Shown: positions 1 through 8,348, counted from the stretch's first letter. The stretch is 43,553 nucleotides of DNA from Methanothrix sp. (GCA_017994055.1 JAGOLL010000010.1:1-43553); one strand, 5' to 3'. Notes: generated from the sequence alone by a model not told the origin. Translations and numbers: made by a program.

Positions 1-168
1 CTCACGCTGATCGCTCTATCGGCATCTATAGTATTATCGGCATACCTTGGAACCATTTATCCAGACCAGTCCGAGGCAGCAAAGCTTTCCAGCCTATTGC
101 TGCTGCTTTTATCTGCAGGCATATTGGTCATGCCTATCTTTAAAGAGAGCCTGGAGGCAATGAGATGA
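1..168 (+). CDS. C-terminal end of a membrane protein (partial)
   Basis: Frame 1 is open from the window edge to a TGA at 166-168 and gives 55 residues. The piece holds two hydrophobic helices separated by a short polar loop (around YPDQSEAAK) and a short charged tail, so it is the end of an integral membrane protein whose start lies outside the window. Its last codons overlap the ATG of the next gene in an ATGA arrangement (165-168), which points to translational coupling with the FtsZ/tubulin-like gene. No family can be named from this fragment. Confidence 0.7.
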   Translation, partial: LTLIALSASIVLSAYLGTIYPDQSEAAKLSSLLLLLLSAGILVMPIFKESLEAMR

Positions 169-1829
169 AGCTGTGCATTGTGGGAATAGGAGGAGCAGGC
201 GGCAAGATCACTAAGGAGTTTCTGGGAAATGAGGATCTGGATTTTCCTCTGCTCTCCAGCCTGACCGGGGCAAGACACGTATCCAACGGGATGATCCAGG
301 GCATATGGCTGGAAGCAGACAAGAACGATGCCATGAATGTTCAGCACTTCTTTGGAGACATGGCCGAAGGCTGTTATCCCTGCTTTTTTATACCGCACGA
401 CTCTGTGGCCGATGGCTGCGAGGTTCACCGCATGGTGCGGGAGAGGTACGGATATGATGTGAAGAAGCAGGGCTTTGTGAGGGATGCCCAATACTTAAAA
501 GCCATATTTGAGATCTTTGATACCGATCCGCAGATACAGGATGCGGTGGCCCGTACCATGCCCAGAGAGATGGTGGAGCTGAAAGGAGGCCTCCCCTCGG
601 CAAACGGCTCATCCTCCACTCAAGCGCCCAATCCCATATTCGACAGCGCCTGGAACGCCATAAAGGATTATACCACATTGGGAAAGGGCGAGTGCGATGG
701 CATCTTATTTGTTGTCTCCTTCGGCGGCGGTACGGGAACGGGCTTTATCAATCCCATAATTAACCACATCAGAAATGAGGGCAAAGCCGACTATCCCGTC
801 TTTGCCCTGGGAATATTGACTGAGCTGGGAGACTTCGCTGATAGAGCCCAGTTTTCCAAGGAGGGGAGAAGAAACCTGGCGGCCATAAGTGCGCTATATG
901 ATCTTATGACCAAAGGCAGCGGTGCCAATGGCGTTATCGTCATCGACAATGAGATACTGCTCAAAAGATTCGGAAATGATTACACCTCCGCCAATCGGTT
1001 CATCCACAAGATAATGCAGCCTGTGGTAGCGGGCAGGGACTATCCCGATGAGATTCCCCCCAGCCAGGCCATCGCCCAGCACTTCTCCGGAGGCCTCTCC
1101 CGACCTCCCCTATTCGTCCCCCTCTATGCATCCCTTCCCCGAGCCAGGAATCAGGAGGAAGCCCTGGTCAGAGAGGCTCTGAGCGAGAGGGGAAAGCTCT
1201 TTGGATGCCTGCCGGAAAAAGCCGATTTCGCCATAGTCTTCTGCCGTGGATACATCGATTCGGATAAGATCAGGGAGGCCCTCTCCAAGGAGATCGGAAT
1301 CCCGCCGGAAAGCATCTGGCCGATCAGAAAGATGGGCCAGGCAGAAAACGAGGTCTTGATCCTTCTCCGAAATCCCTATGGAGGGGACGGCAAAGCCTAT
1401 CTCAAAGAGGGAACTCTGGAAAACAGGTTCTGCAAGGTCATCTCTCTGGCTCTGCAGTATATCAGTCAGAGGCCTGAGGACCTCTTTTATGAGGGGAAGA
1501 TGGAAGGAAAGGAGGATAAGAATGGCAGCGCCGAGCAGGTCAGGCTGACCGAGAGATCCAGAGAGTCTATAAAGACCTTCTTCTTTGGCCCGGATGGCTC
1601 AGCCAAAAGAGCCGGCTTTGTCTATGAGCTGAAGGAGGCCAGAAAGAGGCTGAGAGACGGTGAGAAGCCGTTCTTCATCAATCCCATGCGCATCTTCCAG
1701 AGAGAATCACCGCAGAGCGAGGAGACGGAGAGCTCCAACGGCCGGCCTATGAGCCAGGATGAGATCATCAGGGTGGTTGATGCCAGGATCGATGAGCTGA
1801 TAAGCAAGGGAATGCTAAAGAAGCCCTGA
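165..1829 (+). CDS. Divergent FtsZ/tubulin-superfamily GTPase
   Basis: The 554-residue protein begins with a nucleotide-binding glycine-rich turn (VGIGGAGGK) as in FtsZ. At about residues 187-193 it carries the tubulin signature GGGTGTG, followed by a stretch like the FtsZ region after T4 (GILTELGDFADRAQF). FtsZ is usually 350-400 residues, so this protein is long; the extra length lies between the first glycine loop and T4 and in the C-terminal half. It lacks an obvious FtsZ C-terminal tail peptide. Family knowledge says such proteins bind GTP and polymerise. Whether this one acts in division, shape or another scaffold is unknown. The ATGA overlap with an upstream membrane protein gene suggests a membrane partner. 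Confidence 0.8.
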   Translation: MKLCIVGIGGAGGKITKEFLGNEDLDFPLLSSLTGARHVSNGMIQGIWLEADKNDAMNVQHFFGDMAEGCYPCFFIPHDSVADGCEVHRMVRERYGYDVKKQGFVRDAQYLKAIFEIFDTDPQIQDAVARTMPREMVELKGGLPSANGSSSTQAPNPIFDSAWNAIKDYTTLGKGECDGILFVVSFGGGTGTGFINPIINHIRNEGKADYPVFALGILTELGDFADRAQFSKEGRRNLAAISALYDLMTKGSGANGVIVIDNEILLKRFGNDYTSANRFIHKIMQPVVAGRDYPDEIPPSQAIAQHFSGGLSRPPLFVPLYASLPRARNQEEALVREALSERGKLFGCLPEKADFAIVFCRGYIDSDKIREALSKEIGIPPESIWPIRKMGQAENEVLILLRNPYGGDGKAYLKEGTLENRFCKVISLALQYISQRPEDLFYEGKMEGKEDKNGSAEQVRLTERSRESIKTFFFGPDGSAKRAGFVYELKEARKRLRDGEKPFFINPMRIFQRESPQSEETESSNGRPMSQDEIIRVVDARIDELISKGMLKKP

Positions 1830-1914
1830 GATATCGATCCATATATCATGGATAGTGGATTCTTGAAATCTTCAGGAGACTCCTCTATCCCATCTCCTTG
1901 AAATGCTGCCTTCC

Positions 1915-1930
1915 AAAACCAATAAATACA
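1915..1930 (+). promoter_or_regulatory. Possible TATA box for the redox cluster
   Basis: An AT-rich element (AATAAATAC at 1921-1929) stands in the 250-bp gap after the FtsZ-like gene. It would place a transcript start near 1950, ahead of the thioredoxin-fold gene. Assigned by position and base composition only. Confidence 0.3.
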
Positions 1931-1979
1931 AAGCACCACATCATCGATGCTGTTGATGTATCCTGGCGCCGGTTGCAAG

Positions 1980-2087
1980 ATGTTCAGGCAGCTATTCTTC
2001 TGCTGTCTTTTTCTGATCTGCGCCCTTACCGGATTGGATTTGATTTCAAAGAAGAGTATATTCGGGGGTTTATTCCGTGCTCATTAA
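1980..2087 (+). CDS. Possible 35-residue membrane peptide
   Basis: An ATG at 1980 opens a 35-codon frame ending in TAA at 2085-2087. The peptide has a single hydrophobic, Cys-containing stretch (FFCCLFLICALTGLDL) followed by basic residues. It overlaps the GTG start of the thioredoxin-fold gene by 11 nt, an arrangement seen in coupled genes. It could equally be untranslated leader, since there is no recognised family and no strong ribosome binding site. Confidence 0.25.
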   Translation: MFRQLFFCCLFLICALTGLDLISKKSIFGGLFRAH

Positions 2088-2643
2088 GCTTCAAAATTTC
2101 CTATTACTGGTAGCTGCTGCTCTGGCCTTATTCTCGGCATCGACTTCGGCTATGAGCCAGGACGACGATAGCTATGCTCCGGCCTTTGAGGTCGGATCGG
2201 GTGAGAGCGACTGGTGGACGGCTTATCCGGATCAGCATCAAAACGCCAGCCTTCCAGTAGAGCATCCAGGCTGGGTTTTAGATGAACTCAAGGATAAGCC
2301 GCTGCTCATATTGGTGCACAGCAGCAACTGCAAGCCCTGCATAAAGCAAATTCCCAGAATAAAGGCAGCTGTGGATAAGTTCGGCGATAGTATATCCTAT
2401 CATGATGTGCTGGCGGAAGGTGCCGGTTTTAAGGAGGCTGTAGACATCCTTAATGTATACGACCCCAGAGGAGGAAAGCAGTATGTTCCAACAAACATTT
2501 TCATCACCCTGGCCGAGGGCCCTGATGGAGAGGTTGAGGTGGCCTGGCACAGCAAGACCGATGTCATGAGCCAGGAGGATATCGACTCATATCTGGAGGA
2601 TGCTATTTATTACCATAAGAAAAATATAGACTCCTGGGATTGA
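2077..2643 (+). CDS. Exported thioredoxin-fold protein
   Basis: The 188-residue protein starts at a GTG preceded by a G-rich stretch (GGGGG at 2064-2068). Residues 1-26 form a signal peptide or membrane anchor (hydrophobic core LLLVAAALALF). A thioredoxin-like CxxC (CKPC, Cys85 and Cys88) follows a beta strand (LLILVHSSN), and a cis-Pro-like VPT occurs near residue 145. It probably acts outside the membrane as a thiol-disulfide oxidoreductase. Its stop overlaps the TTG start of the next gene, a thioredoxin-CcdA fusion that could supply it with electrons. Expected substrates are extracytoplasmic proteins; none can be named. Confidence 0.75.
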   Translation: MLIKLQNFLLLVAAALALFSASTSAMSQDDDSYAPAFEVGSGESDWWTAYPDQHQNASLPVEHPGWVLDELKDKPLLILVHSSNCKPCIKQIPRIKAAVDKFGDSISYHDVLAEGAGFKEAVDILNVYDPRGGKQYVPTNIFITLAEGPDGEVEVAWHSKTDVMSQEDIDSYLEDAIYYHKKNIDSWD

Positions 2644-4055
2644 AGGTGGAGGAGATATTGCCCCATTCTGCTGCAGGCAAGACAGGGCCGTTCTGGCCGG
2701 CCTTGCTTATGATTCTCTCTCTTTTCGTCCTGACCTTCCTTTCCTCAGGCCCGGCCTTGGCCGAGGAGGCCGTCCGGGCCCCGGATTTCAATGCTACAGG
2801 CGCTGACGGCAAGAGCTTCTCTTTATCCGGCTTTTCCGGCTCACCTCTGATCTTGCACCTAACCAATATTGAGATCCCTCTGTGCATAGAATGCGAGAAA
2901 TCCCTGCAGGGCCAGGTGGAGGAGCTGGCCCGCTTGAAGAAGATGCATCCCGAGGTCCAGATAGCAACAATCAATATGCGCAAGAATCCTTACTCCGATG
3001 GCGGAAGGAACCTGGCGGAGAAGTGGTGGGGTGTCAATATAACCTGGCCCTGGGCCGAGGATATCGAGCCCTATGCCGTAGCCAGCAAATATCTCGATTA
3101 CTGGGATGTGCGGGGAGGCTCCTCCAATCCCACCCTGCTGCTCATAGACAGGGAGGGCATGATCTCAGGCATATATCACGTCTACCGGGTGGGGGAGGGG
3201 GAGCTTGATGGAGTGCAGAGCGCTGAGACTCTGTACGAAAAGATTCAGGACCTGGAAAGCTCCCAATGGCAGGGGCTGGAGGGAGAGATATCCCGCCAGA
3301 ATGTCTCTGCACTGGGGATGTTTATTTTGGGAATAGTGACCTCGCTCGCCCCCTGCTCCATTGCCCTGATGATCGCCGTGTTCTCCTATGTCCTGACGGT
3401 GAGAAGAAAGGAGGAGTACACCAGGAAGGGCGTCTCATCCTCAAAAGAGGGCTTTTTGATCGGCGTGGCCTTCACCCTGGGCATGGCTGCGGTCTTCTTT
3501 GTTTTGGGGCTGTTCATATCCCAGGTGGGCCTTTTCATACGCGACTCCCGCCTCTTCGACCTTCTGGCCGGGCTGATCATGATCCTGCTCGGCATCAGCA
3601 ATATCAAGCCGCTGGAGGAGATAATTGAGCCGGTGAAAAATCGGCTGCGAGGGCCGGGCGGCGAGCACTGCGAGGTAAAAAAGAGCCTGCTGCACCGGTC
3701 AGTGGAGACCTCTATCTCCCTATTCCAGCGTTCCGCCTTCATCGGAGCCCTGACACTGGGAGTATTCTTTGCCCTGGGCTGGGCTCCCTGTGCCCTTTCC
3801 ATGGTTCTGCCGGTTCTGATCTGGCTGGCTTCCCAGGATGTCACCCCCCTGGCGGGGGGCATGATGCTCTTCATCTTCGGGGTGGGGCATGGTGTGCCCA
3901 TCATTCCCATAGCCACCTTCTCCCGCACCGTGGGAGGAAGGATCGGGGAGAAGTATGTATCTGTGGGAGCCTGGACCACCAGGATTTTCGGGCTGCTGGT
4001 GATTGCTGTAGGCTTGGTTTATGCTGCAAGATACTTCGGGCTGCTGCTGTGGTAG
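2640..4055 (+). CDS. Thioredoxin-like / CcdA fusion membrane protein
   Basis: The protein has 471 residues. After a hydrophobic N-terminal segment (about 18-40) comes an AhpC/thioredoxin-like domain to about residue 200 with a CIEC motif (Cys82, Cys85). The second half is a six-helix CcdA/DsbD-type transmembrane domain with the two diagnostic internal Cys motifs, SLAPCS near residue 238 and GWAPCA near residue 383. Family members carry reducing equivalents across the membrane. The start is a TTG overlapping the previous stop; an internal GTG at 2646 is an alternative. The next gene overlaps its end. This looks like a DsbD-like system in which the receiving thioredoxin domain is fused at the N-terminus. 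Confidence 0.85.
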   Translation: MKVEEILPHSAAGKTGPFWPALLMILSLFVLTFLSSGPALAEEAVRAPDFNATGADGKSFSLSGFSGSPLILHLTNIEIPLCIECEKSLQGQVEELARLKKMHPEVQIATINMRKNPYSDGGRNLAEKWWGVNITWPWAEDIEPYAVASKYLDYWDVRGGSSNPTLLLIDREGMISGIYHVYRVGEGELDGVQSAETLYEKIQDLESSQWQGLEGEISRQNVSALGMFILGIVTSLAPCSIALMIAVFSYVLTVRRKEEYTRKGVSSSKEGFLIGVAFTLGMAAVFFVLGLFISQVGLFIRDSRLFDLLAGLIMILLGISNIKPLEEIIEPVKNRLRGPGGEHCEVKKSLLHRSVETSISLFQRSAFIGALTLGVFFALGWAPCALSMVLPVLIWLASQDVTPLAGGMMLFIFGVGHGVPIIPIATFSRTVGGRIGEKYVSVGAWTTRIFGLLVIAVGLVYAARYFGLLLW

Positions 4056-4099
4056 ATATCCCGAAACCTCTTAATATCTTTCAATATAATCTACTCTCC

Positions 4100-4711
4100 A
4101 TGAAAAACTTCTTTGCCATCCTTTTGATTGCTCTTCTCCTGCTCCTGGCCGGCCCGGCCGATGCATCAGGCGGCTGGTTCAAGGTGATCAATGTCACTCC
4201 CATAGAGATGACCGCCAACAGTGAGGCCAACTTCACCGTCTCGGTCAAGGGCATGGGCGGCGAGAGGGCTTATGTGGAGCTGGTCTTCAGGAACAGGAGC
4301 GAGGGCTTTGACTTCGCCTGCCCCAAGATGATAAAAAATGTTTTTCCTGCCGGAGTGACCGATTATGAATGCTCGGTCAAGGCAGGCGATGTTGCCCCCG
4401 GCAACTACTCCTTTGTGGTGGATACAGCGGCTCCCGGAGCCAGGCCGGGAAAGCTGACCGCCTACATCAATGTGGTTGAGGAGAAGAGCCAGGCTGAAGC
4501 TATTTACGACTCGACCATCGATTATCTGAAGGATATGTCAGGCGCAGGAAATTCTGAGACTGAACTGTCGGACGATGCTGGAGAGATATCTCAACCAACA
4601 GGAGCGGAAGCCGAGGCAGGTGAAGCGCAGCCAGAGGCTCCTATGCCCGGAGCAGCAATGACCGTTCTGGGCCTGCTGGTCGCTTTCAGAAGATGCAAAA
4701 GGCGGATTTAG
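4100..4711 (+). CDS. Secreted protein with a PGF-CTERM-like tail
   Basis: The ATG at 4100 is preferred over an in-frame GTG at 4049 because it gives a clean signal peptide (MKNFFAILLIALLLLLAGP) right at the N-terminus. The mature part looks like a beta-rich surface domain with several N-x-S/T sites and two Cys. An acidic, Ala/Glu/Pro-rich spacer follows. The last residues are a PMPG motif, a hydrophobic helix (AAMTVLGLLVAF) and a basic end (RRCKRRI), the layout of archaeal PGF-CTERM archaeosortase substrates. Third gene of the redox cluster. A role as surface anchor or redox partner is an inference. Confidence 0.65.
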   Translation: MKNFFAILLIALLLLLAGPADASGGWFKVINVTPIEMTANSEANFTVSVKGMGGERAYVELVFRNRSEGFDFACPKMIKNVFPAGVTDYECSVKAGDVAPGNYSFVVDTAAPGARPGKLTAYINVVEEKSQAEAIYDSTIDYLKDMSGAGNSETELSDDAGEISQPTGAEAEAGEAQPEAPMPGAAMTVLGLLVAFRRCKRRI

Positions 4712-4722
4712 GGCTATATCTT

Positions 4723-5646
4723 TCAGCCCTCCATCTCCCAGCCCAGCTTTTCTCTGATGATAAGATAGCTCATCTCCGGAGGTATGGCTCCCGCCTCGGT
4801 GCATATCAGATCGATATACTGGTGCGGGGTGACATCGAAGGCCGGGTTTCGAACCCGGACATGGCTGTAGCGGCTGTGATCGGGCAGGACCTCTGCCGCA
4901 TCCCTCTCCTCTATGGTCACCAGCTCGCCCAGGATGGTCTGGGGGCTGAACTTATAGGTCTCGGCAGCCACCATGAAGCCGGTCCTGGCCTCATGGGCGC
5001 ATAGGGCGATCTGGGCGGTTCCTATCTTATTTACAAGAGTTCCGTTGGCGGTTATCACATCCGCTCCCACCACCACCAGATCCACATCGTTCATGAAGCT
5101 TCTCGCAGCAGAGTCGACGATCAGCTCCGTCTCCACACCCAGCCGGTCCAGCATGCCTATGGTGGTGCGGCCCTGAAACCTGGGACGGGACTCGGTGGCG
5201 ATCACTTTGATCTTTTTGCCTGCCTTGTGGGCGGTGCTTATCACCGATAGGGCAGCCAGAGAGTTGCAGTGAGTCATGACCACATCGCCGTCTCTGATCC
5301 TCCTGCTGCCGATCTGTCCTATCTTCTCCAGGGCCTTCTCCGAGCTCTCGATGAAGCGGTTGGCGCTGGAGACAACTGCCTCTCGGGCGGAGGGCAGGTC
5401 TTCCGCCTCGTATCTCATGACCATGCGTATGGCATTGGAGAGAGAGACGGCGGTGGGCCTGGTCTCCAGAAGCATCCGGGCCGCAGCCTTCATCTGGGAA
5501 TTGAAGTCATCCAGGCTGCCTGCCTCTGCTGCCAGGGCTAAGTCGCGCAGGGAGGCGGCAGCGGCACTGGCGATCCGGCCTGCTCCTCTGATCTCCATGG
5601 AGCTGATCTTGGCCGAGGTCTGTATCACCTGATCTATGGGTTTCAT
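4723..5646 (-). CDS. Ribose-1,5-bisphosphate isomerase (eIF2B-like family)
   Basis: The 307-residue protein matches the archaeal eIF2B-alpha/MtnA-like fold. An N-terminal helical part is followed by a Rossmann-like domain with TESRPRFQGR, VVVGADVITANGTLVNKIGT and the late NPAFDVTP motif. In archaea this family converts ribose 1,5-bisphosphate to ribulose 1,5-bisphosphate in AMP metabolism feeding type III Rubisco. The usual older name is translation initiation factor 2B subunit. Length is typical. It is convergent with the PGF-CTERM-like gene (11 bp apart) and divergent from tatD. The choice of isomerase over a 5-methylthioribose-1-phosphate isomerase rests on overall resemblance to the archaeal group. 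Confidence 0.82.
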   Translation of the reverse strand: MKPIDQVIQTSAKISSMEIRGAGRIASAAAASLRDLALAAEAGSLDDFNSQMKAAARMLLETRPTAVSLSNAIRMVMRYEAEDLPSAREAVVSSANRFIESSEKALEKIGQIGSRRIRDGDVVMTHCNSLAALSVISTAHKAGKKIKVIATESRPRFQGRTTIGMLDRLGVETELIVDSAARSFMNDVDLVVVGADVITANGTLVNKIGTAQIALCAHEARTGFMVAAETYKFSPQTILGELVTIEERDAAEVLPDHSRYSHVRVRNPAFDVTPHQYIDLICTEAGAIPPEMSYLIIREKLGWEMEG

Positions 5647-5829
5647 TTGATCATCGCTTATATCCCTTCAGGATAAATTCATTTCCCGCCGGCATCAATT
5701 GTTCCCTTCGGGCCGGGTCTTCTTGCCTTTTCTCCCGGCCTTGCTGCGGCGGCACCAAAAGAGATAAAACCAACCAGGCGAAATCTGCAACCGGGAGGAA
5801 TCCAATCGCCCGATAAGCCAATTTCCGGT

Positions 5830-6594
5830 GCAATAGACGCTCATTGCCATCTGGACTTCAAGCAATTTAATAAGGACCGCCAAGAGGTACTGGACAGCGC
5901 CCGCCGCTCAGGGATAGTCCATATGATTAACTCCGGGGTCGACTTATCCACCAATTCCAGATCCCTGGATCTCTCGGCCGGTTATGATTTCATCTCCGCC
6001 ACTGTAGGCCTCTCGCCCAACACCCTGGAGAGCATAAAGCAGCCTGAGCTGGATATGCTCCTCCGACAGATTGAGGAGAATGCCCATCGAGCGGTGGGGA
6101 TAGGAGAGGCGGGACTGGACTACTATCACTGCAAGGATGCCGCGGGCAGAAGACGGCAGGCGGAGGTCTTCCGCCGGGTTATTGAGCTGGCCCAATCCCT
6201 GGACAAGCCATTGGTGATCCACTCCCGGGATGCAGAGCAGCCTGCCCTGGATATGGTCAAGCATCTGGACAAGGTGGTCTTCCACTGCTACAGCGGCTCG
6301 CTCTCAACAATGAAAGAGGCATTGGACCGGGGATATTACATCTCCCTGGCCACCAATGTCTGCCGCTCCGGCCGCCATCAGATCCTGGCCCGAAATGTAT
6401 CTCTGGAGAGGCTGATGGTGGAGACGGACAGCCCCTTCCTCTCTCCCAGAGGAGGACGCAATGAGCCATCCTTTGTGCTGGACTCCATACGCCTGATCGC
6501 CAGAATCAGAGGAATGGAGCCTCAGGAGCTGGCGGGGATAACGGCGGAAAATACCAAACGAATTTATAATATCCGATCAAATACACTGCCTTAG
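5830..6594 (+). CDS. TatD-family metal-dependent deoxyribonuclease, start codon missing
   Basis: Coding similarity begins before the first ATG of the frame (5923). Codons from 5830 read A-IDAHCHLDF, the canonical TatD N-terminus with its metal-binding HxH. Later motifs are GEAGLDYY, VIHSRDAE, HCYSG and VETDSPF, all intact. TatD proteins are metal-dependent hydrolases with 3'-5' DNase activity. No ATG, GTG or TTG lies in frame upstream. GTG at 5828 would become the start if one A were missing from the CAATA at 5831-5835, giving Met-Gln-Ile-Asp-Ala-His. A non-canonical start is the alternative. The gene is divergent from the R15P isomerase and lies 15 nt before the NYN gene. Confidence 0.8.
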   Translation, partial: AIDAHCHLDFKQFNKDRQEVLDSARRSGIVHMINSGVDLSTNSRSLDLSAGYDFISATVGLSPNTLESIKQPELDMLLRQIEENAHRAVGIGEAGLDYYHCKDAAGRRRQAEVFRRVIELAQSLDKPLVIHSRDAEQPALDMVKHLDKVVFHCYSGSLSTMKEALDRGYYISLATNVCRSGRHQILARNVSLERLMVETDSPFLSPRGGRNEPSFVLDSIRLIARIRGMEPQELAGITAENTKRIYNIRSNTLP

Positions 6595-6609
6595 ACAATT
6601 GGGAAAGAA

Positions 6610-7113
6610 ATGGTCAAGATGAACAGGATGCCAATTCAATTTGAGCATATCATGAGCTATCTCGGCTCAAAGAAGGAGAAGGGCAGAAAGAAGATTGGAC
6701 TGCTCGTGGATGGGCCCAATATGCTCAGAAAGGAGTTCCAGATGGATCTGGAAGAGATCCGGGATATGCTCAAGGACTACGGCGACATAAAGATGGGCAA
6801 GGTCTTCTTGAACCAGTATGCCTCGGAGAAGCTGGTGGAGGCGGTGGAAAACCAGGGCTTCGAGGCGGTGATCTGCACCAGCGATGTGGATGTAAGAATG
6901 GCGGTGGAGGGTGTGGATATGATCTACAATCCGGTCATAGACACCCTGGCCCTGGTCACCCGGGATGCCGATCTCAAGCCGGTTCTTCTCAAGGCCATGG
7001 AGCACGGCAAGGAGACCATCATCTTCGGAGCGGAGCCGGGATTCTCCGTGGCCCTCCGAAACTCCGCCGATTATGTGATAGTGCTGCGTGACGGCCAGTA
7101 TATAACGGAATGA
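6610..7113 (+). CDS. NYN (LabA/PIN-like) domain protein, TIGR00288 type
   Basis: The 167-residue protein has an NYN-type nuclease fold: a strand ending in Asp (IGLLVDGPNML), conserved acidic residues in CTSDVDVRMAVEG, and a final catalytic-type TRDADLKPVL. This combination fits the archaeal TIGR00288 family, whose members are putative RNases of unknown substrate. It follows tatD by 15 nt on the same strand and is probably co-transcribed with it. The start at 6610 has a purine-rich stretch (GGGAAAG) just upstream. Confidence 0.75.
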   Translation: MVKMNRMPIQFEHIMSYLGSKKEKGRKKIGLLVDGPNMLRKEFQMDLEEIRDMLKDYGDIKMGKVFLNQYASEKLVEAVENQGFEAVICTSDVDVRMAVEGVDMIYNPVIDTLALVTRDADLKPVLLKAMEHGKETIIFGAEPGFSVALRNSADYVIVLRDGQYITE

Positions 7114-7153
7114 GCCGATTGAAATCCGGGGAAAGGCGGCAGGGTGCTGAGAA

Positions 7154-7780
7154 ATGAAGAGGAATGAGTGGGGCGAGATGGAAGGGCAGGGCGATTGGAG
7201 AAGCAGGATTCCCTCCCGCCTTCCCATATCCGCCTCCGGAACTATATTGCTGCTCTGCATTGCTGTCTTCTTCCTGGGAGCCGTGGTTCCCGGCCTGTTC
7301 GGCTTTTTGGCTCTGCGGCCGGAATATCTGATGCAGAGGCCCTGGACTCTGATCACCCATATGTTCGTTCATGCCAACTTCGACCATCTCTTCTGGAATA
7401 TGGTCGTCCTCTTCTTCTTCGGCATGGAGCTGGAAAGAAGGGTGGGTGAGAGAAAATTTCTGGAGATCTACATTCTGTCCGGGATTGTGGCGGCGTCGGC
7501 TCAGATGATGGTGGCGGGAGGAAGCCTTGTAGGAGCCAGCGGGGCTCTCTACGGGGTTATGGGCTGCCTGGCCATAATCGCTCCGGAGATATCGGTGCTG
7601 CTCTTCTTCGTCATACCCGTATCCATACGGAGCGCAGTTGTGCTCTACGCGTTGATCGACTTTCTGAGCATGGGCTCGGCGGACAACATCGCCCATATGG
7701 CCCATATTGTGGGGCTATTGGTGGGGCTGGCTTACGGCCAGGCCATGGGCGGTAGGTCGGGATATTTTAGACGTCAGTGA
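7154..7780 (+). CDS. Rhomboid-family intramembrane serine protease
   Basis: The protein has 208 residues and about six transmembrane helices. The catalytic dyad is visible: GASGALYG with Ser129, and the later helix NIAHMAHIVGLLVG with His184. A WTLITHMFVHANFDHLFWNM segment matches the conserved second-helix region. Rhomboids cleave membrane-spanning substrates within the bilayer. It follows the NYN gene by 40 nt on the same strand. The N-terminal 25 residues are hydrophilic and cytoplasmic. The substrate is unknown. Confidence 0.88.
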   Translation: MKRNEWGEMEGQGDWRSRIPSRLPISASGTILLLCIAVFFLGAVVPGLFGFLALRPEYLMQRPWTLITHMFVHANFDHLFWNMVVLFFFGMELERRVGERKFLEIYILSGIVAASAQMMVAGGSLVGASGALYGVMGCLAIIAPEISVLLFFVIPVSIRSAVVLYALIDFLSMGSADNIAHMAHIVGLLVGLAYGQAMGGRSGYFRRQ

Positions 7781-7902
7781 CCTGAGGGGCGGTTGGCCGG
7801 CCAGCCGATCAGGATTCTTTTGAGCCGGCAATAAAGCCTGTCCGCCTTGAGCTTCCTAATAAGTCAGTTTACATCTGCAATTGCCGGGAGCACGGATGGT
7901 AG

Positions 7903-8043
7903 GATGCCGGAGTGGTCCCGGAGGAGAGGGCGGAGGAGTATGCACTGATGCTGCAAGAGATCATGGAGAGGATCGGCCGGGAGCTTCTGGCTCCGGTGCC
8001 GGTGAAGGCTGAGGTCAGGGTGCTGGATTGCCTGGCGGAATGA
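7903..8043 (+). pseudogene. C-terminal remnant of a family A DNA polymerase (copy 1)
   Basis: A 46-codon open stretch after a TAG at 7900 reads VVPEERAEEYALMLQEIM, then LLAPVPVKAEVRV and a stop. This resembles the end of family A (Pol I-type) DNA polymerases, where the VPEE segment after motif C leads to a final VPVEVEV-type strand and a W-x-E end; here Trp is Leu. Nothing upstream in frame restores motif C or the rest of the gene, so it is a fragment. A related fragment stands at 12681-12956 on the other strand. The assignment is by motif memory without a database search. Confidence 0.5.
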
Positions 8044-8097
8044 TAGGCGGCCTGAAGCCGGGCATCTGAGCCAGGGCCAGATCAACCGGGCCGCTTC

Positions 8098-8348
8098 TTT
8101 TTCAATCATGGAAATCTGATCTGCGCCCTGCGATATTATCGCCCGGCAGTATAGGTTTCAATTAGGCCATGTCCTTACGGACATGGAAATATGTGTCTGA
8201 AGGCGCGGTAAAGAATTCCATTGATATTCTGGTGTTTCAATTGGGCCACGTCCTTTCGGACATGGAAATGGTTGCGCGCGTATCGCAAATACTTGGACAA
8301 GTCCAACCGAAAGTTTCAATTGGGCCACGTCCTTTCGGACATGGAAAT
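8098..8348 (-). CRISPR. Mini CRISPR array with 36-bp repeats
   Basis: Three 36-bp repeats occur at 8155-8190, 8234-8269 and 8313-8348, with two 43-nt spacers. They begin GTTTCAATTGGGCCACGTCC and end GGACATGGAAAT, with an internal GTCC-TTTC-GGAC hairpin. The first copy has three substitutions. A fourth, collapsed copy at 8098-8115 keeps only TTTCAAT and CATGGAAAT and is 39 nt from the next repeat. On the minus strand the repeats end in ATTGAAAC, the usual crRNA 5'-handle sequence, so transcription is probably leftward with the leader at 8349-8520. Decay at the left end agrees with that polarity. It sits 326 bp downstream of cas2. Confidence 0.85.
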
